DNA of 64,000 bases. It comes from Cedecea neteri (GTDB lineage Bacteria > Pseudomonadota > Gammaproteobacteria > Enterobacterales > Enterobacteriaceae). The translations under genes were made by a program, and so were the position numbers. The notes beneath the pieces are model-generated. The model was not told where the DNA came from. It did not search any database and saw only the letters and a program-made list of their open reading frames with translations. The stretch is taken from NCBI RefSeq assembly GCF_000757825.1, contig NZ_CP009451.1:1488001-1552000 (forward strand). The letters are read 5' to 3'. Position 1 is the first letter of the stretch. The number at the start of each line of letters is the position of its first letter. This document shows, piece by piece, positions 58,258-64,000 of this stretch.

Positions 58258-60483
58258 ATGAACAATACATTATCGTACTCCCTCGCCACGTTGGTGAGTC
58301 TGGGCCTCTACGGCACCGCCTTTTCGGCGGCAGCAGAGACGGCACCCGTAGAAAATGAAGACACGCTGGTCGTCACCGCTGCCCAGCAAACGCTGCAGGC
58401 ACCCGGTGTGTCGATTATCACCTCCGAAGAATTAAAGAAGCACCCTGTCGCGCGTGACGTCTCTGAAATCATTCGTACCATGCCAGGGGTTAACCTTACC
58501 GGCAACTCTACCAGCGGGCAGCGCGGCAACGGCCGCCAGATTGATATTCGCGGCATGGGGCCAGAAAACACGCTGATCCTGATTGACGGTAAACCGGTCA
58601 CCAGCCGTAACTCCGTCCGCCTTGGCTGGCGCGGCGAGCGTGATACCCGAGGCGATGCCTCGTGGGTTCCGCCTGAAATGATCGAGCGTATTGAAGTCCT
58701 GCGTGGCCCGGCGGCGGCTCGCTACGGTAACGGCGCGGCGGGCGGCGTGGTGAACATTATTACCAAACGCAGCAGCAACGAGTTCCACGGCAGCTGGAAT
58801 ACCTATTTCAACGCGCCGGAACACAAAGACGAAGGCTCGACAAAACGCACCAACTTCAGCCTGACGGGGCCACTGGGGGATGACGTCAGCTTCCGGCTTT
58901 ACGGCAACCTGGACAAAACGCAGGCGGATGCCTGGGACATCAACCAGGGACATCAGTCGCTGCGCACCGGATCCTACGCCAGCACGCTTCCTGCCGGCCG
59001 CGAAGGGGTTATCCATAAAGACCTGAACGGGCTGATCCGCTGGGAGTTTGCGCCGATGCAGGCGCTGGAGTTTGAAACAGGCTACAGCCGCCAGGGCAAC
59101 CTCTACTCTGGTGATACACAAAACACCAACAGCAACCAGCTGGTGAAGGATAACTACGGCAAAGAGACTAACCGCCTCTACCGCCAGAACTATGCCGTCA
59201 CCTGGACCGGCGGCTGGGATAACGGCGTCACCACCAACTCCTGGGTGCAGTACGAACACACCCGCAACTCGCGCATGAACGAAGGCCTGGCGGGTGGCAC
59301 GGAAGGGATCTTCGCCAATAATCAGTTCTCGGATATCGACCTTAGCGATGTGCTGCTGCACAGCGAAGCGAGCATTCCGTTTGACCTGCTGGTGAACCAA
59401 AACCTCACCCTCGGCAGCGAATGGAATCAGCAACGCATGAAGGATGGTTCGTCGAACAGCCAGTCATTGAGCGAAGGCGGTGCGATTCCGGGTATGTCGT
59501 CCACCATCCGCAGCCCTTATTCGAAAGCAGAAATCTTCTCCCTGTTCGCCGAGAACAACATGGAGATAACCAGCAGCACTATGCTGACGCCGGGTCTGCG
59601 CTTCGATCATCACTCCATCGTGGGGAATAACTGGAGCCCGTCGCTGAACCTTAGCCAGGAGCTGGTGGAAGACCTGACGCTGAAGCTCGGTATTGCCCGC
59701 GCCTACAAGGCGCCAAGCCTGTATCAGACTAACCCGAACTACATTCTCTATAGCCGTGGCCAGGGCTGTGCCGCGAGCGCTGGGGCCTGTTACCTGATGG
59801 GCAACGAGGATTTGAAAGCCGAAACCAGCGTCAACAAAGAGATTGGGCTGGAGTTCAAGCGCGACGGCTATCAGGCCGGGATCACCTGGTTTAGAAACGA
59901 CTACCGCAACAAGATCGAATCCGGCTATTCGCCTGTTGCCTCTAACAGCAAGAAAACCGATATCTATCAGTGGGGCAACGTGCCAAAAGCGGTTGTGGAA
60001 GGGCTGGAAGGCACCATTAATCTGCCGCTGACGGACACCGTAAGCTGGAACAACAACCTGACTTATATGCTGCAAAGCAAAAATAAGGAAACCGGCGATC
60101 GCCTGTCGATCATCCCGGAATACACCCTTAACTCGACGCTGAGCTGGCAGGTTCATCAGGATGTTTCGCTGCAAAGCACCCTGACCTGGTACGGCAAGCA
60201 GGCTCCGAAGAAGTACAACTACAAGGGCGAACCGGTTACCGGCAGCGACACCAACGAGGTCAGCCCTTATAGCATCATTGGCATGAGCGCGACCTGGGAC
60301 GCGACCAAAAACGTCAGCTTAACCGCCGGCATTGATAACCTGCTGGATAAGCGCCACTGGCGCGCGGGTAACGCCCAGACCACCGGGAATGCCACCACCA
60401 ACGCCTATATGTATGGCGCGGGTGCCGAGACCTACAACGAGTCTGGCCGCACGTATTACATGAGCGTCAATACGCACTTCTAA
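58258..60483 (+). CDS. fepA: FepA, ferric enterobactin outer-membrane receptor
   Basis: A 741-residue TonB-dependent receptor. A signal peptide (ending AFSAAAE) precedes the TonB box EDTLVVTA, the plug domain (NLTGNSTSGQRGNGRQIDIR, WRGERDTRGDASWVPPEMIE) and a 22-strand barrel ending SVNTHF. Along the whole length it is very close to E. coli FepA (746). The neighbouring ent and fes genes of E. coli are absent here; cstA lies directly divergent. Confidence 0.95.
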   Translation: MNNTLSYSLATLVSLGLYGTAFSAAAETAPVENEDTLVVTAAQQTLQAPGVSIITSEELKKHPVARDVSEIIRTMPGVNLTGNSTSGQRGNGRQIDIRGMGPENTLILIDGKPVTSRNSVRLGWRGERDTRGDASWVPPEMIERIEVLRGPAAARYGNGAAGGVVNIITKRSSNEFHGSWNTYFNAPEHKDEGSTKRTNFSLTGPLGDDVSFRLYGNLDKTQADAWDINQGHQSLRTGSYASTLPAGREGVIHKDLNGLIRWEFAPMQALEFETGYSRQGNLYSGDTQNTNSNQLVKDNYGKETNRLYRQNYAVTWTGGWDNGVTTNSWVQYEHTRNSRMNEGLAGGTEGIFANNQFSDIDLSDVLLHSEASIPFDLLVNQNLTLGSEWNQQRMKDGSSNSQSLSEGGAIPGMSSTIRSPYSKAEIFSLFAENNMEITSSTMLTPGLRFDHHSIVGNNWSPSLNLSQELVEDLTLKLGIARAYKAPSLYQTNPNYILYSRGQGCAASAGACYLMGNEDLKAETSVNKEIGLEFKRDGYQAGITWFRNDYRNKIESGYSPVASNSKKTDIYQWGNVPKAVVEGLEGTINLPLTDTVSWNNNLTYMLQSKNKETGDRLSIIPEYTLNSTLSWQVHQDVSLQSTLTWYGKQAPKKYNYKGEPVTGSDTNEVSPYSIIGMSATWDATKNVSLTAGIDNLLDKRHWRAGNAQTTGNATTNAYMYGAGAETYNESGRTYYMSVNTHF

Positions 60484-60492
60484 ACCCTCTCC

Positions 60493-60520
60493 GGGAGGCT
60501 AATTAGCCTCCCCCTCTTTC
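60493..60520 (+). terminator. fepA terminator
   Basis: GGGAGGCT-AATT-AGCCTCCC (60493-60512), then CCTCTTTCTTC. Ten bases after the fepA stop. Confidence 0.8.
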
Positions 60521-60633
60521 TTCACCTTGCTGGTGAAAAAACCGCTTGATGCCCGTTCATAAGAAAATGTTATAGTCGAAAAAACCATACAAAAAACGCA
60601 CACAACACGACCTTCAACAAGGAGTTACCTCTG

Positions 60634-61977
60634 ATGGCTCAAGCATTATCTCTCGAAGACTTTTTAACCTCAGTACAGTCACGCGACCCGCATCAGGTTG
60701 AATTCGCTCAGGCGGTTCGCGAAGTTATGAGCACGCTGTGGCCGTTTCTTGAGAACAATCCGCAGTACCGCCAGCAGGCGCTGCTGGAACGCCTGGTTGA
60801 ACCCGAACGCGTGATCCAGTTTCGCGTTGCCTGGGTGGATGACAACAATCAGGTGCAGGTTAACCGGGCATGGCGCGTGCAGTTCAACTCGGCGATTGGC
60901 CCGTTCAAGGGCGGGATGCGCTTCCACCCTTCCGTTAACCTGTCGATCCTGAAGTTTCTCGGCTTTGAACAGACCTTTAAAAATGCCCTCACCACGCTGC
61001 CGATGGGCGGTGGCAAAGGCGGCAGCGACTTTAACCCTAAAGGCAAAAGCGAAGGCGAAATCATGCGTTTTTGCCAGGCGCTGATGCTTGAGCTGTACCG
61101 CCATCTGGGCCCGGACACCGACGTTCCGGCGGGCGATATCGGCGTTGGCGGCCGCGAAGTCGGCTACATGGCGGGGATGATGAAAAAACTCTCCAACAAC
61201 ACCGCCTGCGTGTTCACGGGCAAAGGGCTGTCGTTCGGCGGTAGCCTGATTCGCCCGGAAGCGACCGGCTACGGGCTGATTTACTTCACCGACGCCATGC
61301 TACAGCGCCACGGCCTGGGCTTCGAGGGCATGCGCGTGGCGGTTTCCGGCTCCGGCAACGTGGCCCAGTATGCGATTGAAAAAGCCATGTCGCTCGGCGC
61401 ACGCGTGGTCACCGCCTCCGACTCCAACGGCACCGTGGTCGACGAAGCAGGCTTTAGCGCAGAAAAACTGGCGCGCCTGTGCGAAATCAAAGCCAGCCGC
61501 GACGGCCGCGTAGCAGATTATGCCCACGAATTTGGCCTCACTTACCTGGAAGGCCAGCAGCCGTGGAGCGTGCCGGTTGATATTGCTCTGCCGTGCGCAA
61601 CTCAAAACGAGCTGGACGTCGAGGCGGCACAAACGCTCATCGCCAACGGCGTGAAGGCCGTAGCCGAAGGGGCAAATATGCCGACAACGATCGCCGCTAC
61701 GGATTTGTTTGTGGAAGCCGGCGTGCTGTTTGCGCCGGGCAAAGCGGCAAACGCGGGCGGCGTAGCAACTTCAGGGCTGGAGATGGCGCAGAACGCTGCT
61801 CGCCTGAGCTGGAAGGCTGAAAAAGTGGATATTCGCCTGCACCACATCATGCTTGATATTCACCAGGCCTGCGTGGAGTACGGCGGAGAAGGGAAACAAA
61901 CGCAGTACGTGCGCGGCGCAAACATCGCCGGGTTCGTCAAAGTTGCGGACGCGATGCTGGCTCAGGGCGTGCTGTAA
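60634..61977 (+). CDS. gdhA: GdhA, NADP-specific glutamate dehydrogenase
   Basis: A 447-residue cytosolic hexameric enzyme that makes glutamate from 2-oxoglutarate and ammonia; E. coli length. Active-site segments are GPFKGGMRFHPSVNLSILKF, LPMGGGKGGSDF and DVPAGDIGVGGREVGYM, with the NADP loop SGSGNVAQYA. AAGGAG precedes the start. It is transcribed alone. Confidence 0.97.
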   Translation: MAQALSLEDFLTSVQSRDPHQVEFAQAVREVMSTLWPFLENNPQYRQQALLERLVEPERVIQFRVAWVDDNNQVQVNRAWRVQFNSAIGPFKGGMRFHPSVNLSILKFLGFEQTFKNALTTLPMGGGKGGSDFNPKGKSEGEIMRFCQALMLELYRHLGPDTDVPAGDIGVGGREVGYMAGMMKKLSNNTACVFTGKGLSFGGSLIRPEATGYGLIYFTDAMLQRHGLGFEGMRVAVSGSGNVAQYAIEKAMSLGARVVTASDSNGTVVDEAGFSAEKLARLCEIKASRDGRVADYAHEFGLTYLEGQQPWSVPVDIALPCATQNELDVEAAQTLIANGVKAVAEGANMPTTIAATDLFVEAGVLFAPGKAANAGGVATSGLEMAQNAARLSWKAEKVDIRLHHIMLDIHQACVEYGGEGKQTQYVRGANIAGFVKVADAMLAQGVL

Positions 61978-61984
61978 CTTACGC

Positions 61985-62012
61985 GGTGAGGGCCTTCACC
62001 CTCACCCATTTT
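61985..62012. terminator. gdhA terminator, probably bidirectional
   Basis: GGTGAGGG (61985-61992), loop CCTTCA, CCCTCACC (61999-62006), then CATTTT. It lies between convergent gdhA and the GNAT gene. Confidence 0.8.
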
Positions 62013-62015
62013 CAT

Positions 62016-62834
62016 CTACAAGGTCAGCTTCATTTCGTACTGCTGGAGCGCATCCTGAGTAAAACCGCTGCTTAAAAATAACGGCGCAACGGCTTCGGGC
62101 AGGCTGGGAATAGTCACTACTCCAGGGAACCGATGCTGAAGTAAAGCCAGCAGTTTTTTGGCCTTCCCTTTCCGTCGCGCATGCGGCTCAACAAACAGCC
62201 CTCTTAACTTCGGTATCTCACCTGGGATAACCATCGCATAGGCCACATCATCCAGCACAAAGGCCTTACCGGGCAGCTTATACAGCGTTTCAGCCGCACA
62301 AAGCCACGGCAGCGGCGCGTCGTTACTGGCCATCATTCTACGAGTCATTTGCAGCGGGTCGACTTCTGCCAGCTCCCCGTCGGCTTCGCCTTCCGGCACG
62401 CCAGAGGAATGGAAGCCCACCAGCGTTTTCTGGCGCACAAAGCCCATTCGCTCATACAGCGCCAGTCCGCCCTCGTTGCCTAAGATCACTTCAAGGAAAA
62501 ACTGCTTATCGCCACGAGCCCGCGCTTCGTCGATCAGTTGCTGAATGAAGATTTTGCCTAACCCCTGCCCGCGCAGCTCCGGACGAATGGCAAACGCGGC
62601 AAGGCGACAGGTTTGCCCGCGCCGGGTCACCAGCGCCATGGCTTTAGGCTCCCCGCGGTCAAGCCAGACGAGGCTATCTCCGGGGAAAAGATCTTCAGAG
62701 ACGAATCGCCAGCCGAAGGTTTCCCCGTCAAGTCGGAACGGCACCACGTACTGTTCAAAGCAGTGGGTCAATATCTCTGCCAGCTGGAAACTGTTCCAGT
62801 TAAGCGCCGGTTTGCTGACGATCTCGTGCTGCAT
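62016..62834 (-). CDS. Tandem GNAT acetyltransferase
   Basis: A 272-residue protein with two GNAT-like halves. The first has a clear acetyl-CoA site (AAFAIRPELRGQGLGKIF, then LYERMGFVRQ); the second (LRGLFVEPHARRKGKAKKLL, then LFLSSGFTQ) is a degenerate copy with the same layout. The substrate is unknown. It stands between gdhA and yczE with no clear operon. Confidence 0.85.
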   Translation of the reverse strand: MQHEIVSKPALNWNSFQLAEILTHCFEQYVVPFRLDGETFGWRFVSEDLFPGDSLVWLDRGEPKAMALVTRRGQTCRLAAFAIRPELRGQGLGKIFIQQLIDEARARGDKQFFLEVILGNEGGLALYERMGFVRQKTLVGFHSSGVPEGEADGELAEVDPLQMTRRMMASNDAPLPWLCAAETLYKLPGKAFVLDDVAYAMVIPGEIPKLRGLFVEPHARRKGKAKKLLALLQHRFPGVVTIPSLPEAVAPLFLSSGFTQDALQQYEMKLTL

Positions 62835-62897
62835 GCTATCCCCCGCTCGAAGCGAATTTTATTCTTCGGAACAGAGTGTTTAGCACATGTCGAAAGA

Positions 62898-63515
62898 TCA
62901 CGATATCGGCTCGGGTGCTGCAGACCCCGATTTATTCAACGGCTTAACGCGAAACCACGGCAGGCAAAGCTGGATCAGCGGCCCGATAGCCAGAGCATAA
63001 AGCACGGTGCCCACGCCAAAACTGCCGCCCATCAGCCAGCCGGAGAGCAGCACGGTCACCTCGATGGCGGTACGCACGCTGCGCACGGACCAGCCTGTTC
63101 TGGCATTAATCCCGGTCATCAGGCCGTCTCGTGGCCCGGCGCCAAAACCTGCGCCAATGTACATTCCGGTCGCCAGCGCATTCACGACCAAAGCGCCTGC
63201 CAGCAAAAACGAACGAGCCACAAGCGATTCCAGCGGCGGCATTAACGCCAGCGTGGCATCCGCCGCCAGCCCTAAAACAATCACGTTGCTGATGGTGCCC
63301 AGCCCCGGACGCTGACGCAGCGGGATCCATAGCAGCAGCACCAGCGCGCCAACGATTATCATCACCAGGCCCAGATTTAACGAAAGCAGCCTCGCCACGC
63401 CGAGATGGAAGACGTTCCACGGATCGGCCCCCAAATCTGCGCGAACAAACATCGCGGTTGAAACACCGTAAAAGACCAGGCCGGTATAGAGCTGCAGCAG
63501 ACGGCGAGCCATCAT
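62898..63515 (-). CDS. YczE-type integral membrane protein
   Basis: A 205-residue membrane protein of the YczE/YyaS family with five hydrophobic segments and the conserved RADLGADPWNVFHLGVA and GAGFGAGPRDGLMTG. Function is unknown. It is divergent from a MocR-type regulator over 88 bases; this yczE/yczR pairing is widespread and the regulator is known to control the transporter-like partner. Confidence 0.85.
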   Translation of the reverse strand: MMARRLLQLYTGLVFYGVSTAMFVRADLGADPWNVFHLGVARLLSLNLGLVMIIVGALVLLLWIPLRQRPGLGTISNVIVLGLAADATLALMPPLESLVARSFLLAGALVVNALATGMYIGAGFGAGPRDGLMTGINARTGWSVRSVRTAIEVTVLLSGWLMGGSFGVGTVLYALAIGPLIQLCLPWFRVKPLNKSGSAAPEPIS

Positions 63516-63561
63516 GATAAATATCCTCGTTGTATTTTTATGGCTATACCCTCTCGCAAAA

Positions 63562-63599
63562 TGGACTTAGTATTAAGGTCCAGTTATCAGAAAGTGGAC
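63562..63599. promoter_or_regulatory. Three TGGAC boxes between yczE-like and MocR genes
   Basis: TGGAC at 63562-63566, inverted GTCCA at 63578-63582 and TGGAC again at 63595-63599, at 16-17-base steps. The first two form an imperfect palindrome around TTAGTATTAAG. Mixed direct and inverted repeats are typical of MocR-family binding sites. Confidence 0.6.
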
Positions 63600-63603
63600 T
63601 GCT

Positions 63604-64000
63604 ATGACGCTGCGCAGAATCGGTACTTCGTCTTTAACACGCCTGCTGGGCCACTGGCACCAGGCGTCATCCCGCTCGCCGGTGTATCGCCAGTTAGGCG
63701 ACGGGCTGCGGCTGTTGATTCTGGACGGCAGGCTGCCGCTCGACAGCAGGCTGCCGGGTGAAAGAGAGCTTTCGGGCGCGCTGGGCGTAAGCCGCACCAC
63801 GGTGGCTTCTGCACTGGCACAGCTGCGTGAGGAGGGCTATCTGCTCAGCCGACAGGGTTCTGGCTCGGTTACCATGCTGCCCGAAAGCAGCCCGGCTGTA
63901 TCTCCGCTGCCCGGCAACGCCCCGGTACTGGATCTTTCCACTGCGGCCCTCAGCGCCGGGCCTGAAATTCACCGGGCCTATTCCACCGCGCTCACTTTCC
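63604..64000 (+). CDS. MocR-family (GntR-aminotransferase) regulator, C-terminus cut off
   Basis: The frame starts at ATG 63604 and runs off the right edge after 132 residues. The visible part is a GntR-type winged helix (LPGERELSGALGVSRTTVAS, then LREEGYLLSRQGSGSV), followed by a linker and the start of the PLP-dependent aminotransferase-like domain (VLDLSTAALSAGPEI). Its divergent neighbour yczE and the TGGAC boxes mark it as the YczR type. Confidence 0.85.
   Translation, partial: MTLRRIGTSSLTRLLGHWHQASSRSPVYRQLGDGLRLLILDGRLPLDSRLPGERELSGALGVSRTTVASALAQLREEGYLLSRQGSGSVTMLPESSPAVSPLPGNAPVLDLSTAALSAGPEIHRAYSTALTF

Overview
The window is chromosomal DNA of a member of the Enterobacteriaceae. 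Nearly every core gene has its best recalled match in Escherichia coli: folD, argU tRNA, the ebg operon with ygjIJK, yjiN, uspG, fdnGHI with an in-frame selenocysteine TGA, lldPRD, ilvBN with the ivbL leader, cstA-ybdD, fepA and gdhA. The gene order is not that of E. coli, since loci that are far apart there are neighbours here. I do not assign a genus.

Layout. 1-4822: a cut-off secreted protein, a sugar PTS permease with its LacI-family regulator and twin operators, ybcJ-folD, and argU tRNA-Arg(UCU). 4823-14747: an AT-rich accessory block inserted behind argU. It holds a two-gene ABC importer without a binding protein, a cation efflux (CDF) transporter, a small periplasmic protein, a degenerate copy of the tRNA 3' end at 10154-10187 (probable attachment-site remnant), and a two-gene bacterial dynamin cluster of LeoABC type whose second gene is frameshifted in an A6 run. 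14748-26108: the evolved beta-galactosidase cluster (ebgR, ebgA, ebgC, a ygjI paralogue, ygjI, ygjJ, ygjK), with repeated EbgR-like operators. 26275-34904: mixed genes (DUF1294, yjiN, LysR/SDR pair, uspG, Tat-exported amidohydrolase with ankyrin protein and LysR, dienelactone hydrolase). 34922-36853: a chromosomal ParM/ParR-type segregation pair with a helically phased A-rich repeat upstream, a candidate centromere. 37094-42201: fdnGHI (formate dehydrogenase-N). 42379-45884: small secreted proteins followed by a complete bufferin-type operon (DUF2282 precursor, DUF692 MNIO enzyme, DUF2063 partner, DoxX), which makes a metal-binding modified peptide. 45885-46172 has no gene but contains a 20-base stretch that matches the first 20 bases of type I-F CRISPR repeats. 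46173-52185: LysR/cupin/SDR and the L-lactate operon lldPRD with two LldR operators. 52193-52814: a HigBA-like toxin-antitoxin pair. 53022-57867: ilvBN with attenuator, ybdD and cstA. 58258-61977: fepA and gdhA. 62016-64000: a double-GNAT protein and a divergent yczE / MocR regulator pair; the regulator runs off the end.

How it fits together. Much of the window is carbon and electron flow: sugar import (PTS), beta-galactoside and glucoside breakdown (Ebg, YgjK), lactate oxidation (LldD), pyruvate/peptide uptake (CstA), formate respiration (Fdn), glutamate synthesis (GdhA) and branched-chain amino acid synthesis (IlvBN). The accessory parts are the argU-linked block, the ParMR pair, the toxin-antitoxin pair and the bufferin operon. 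The strongest leads are the bufferin operon, the chromosomal ParMR with phased repeats, the argU block with the frameshifted dynamin, the lone I-F-like repeat and a three-way-junction element at 29992-30058.
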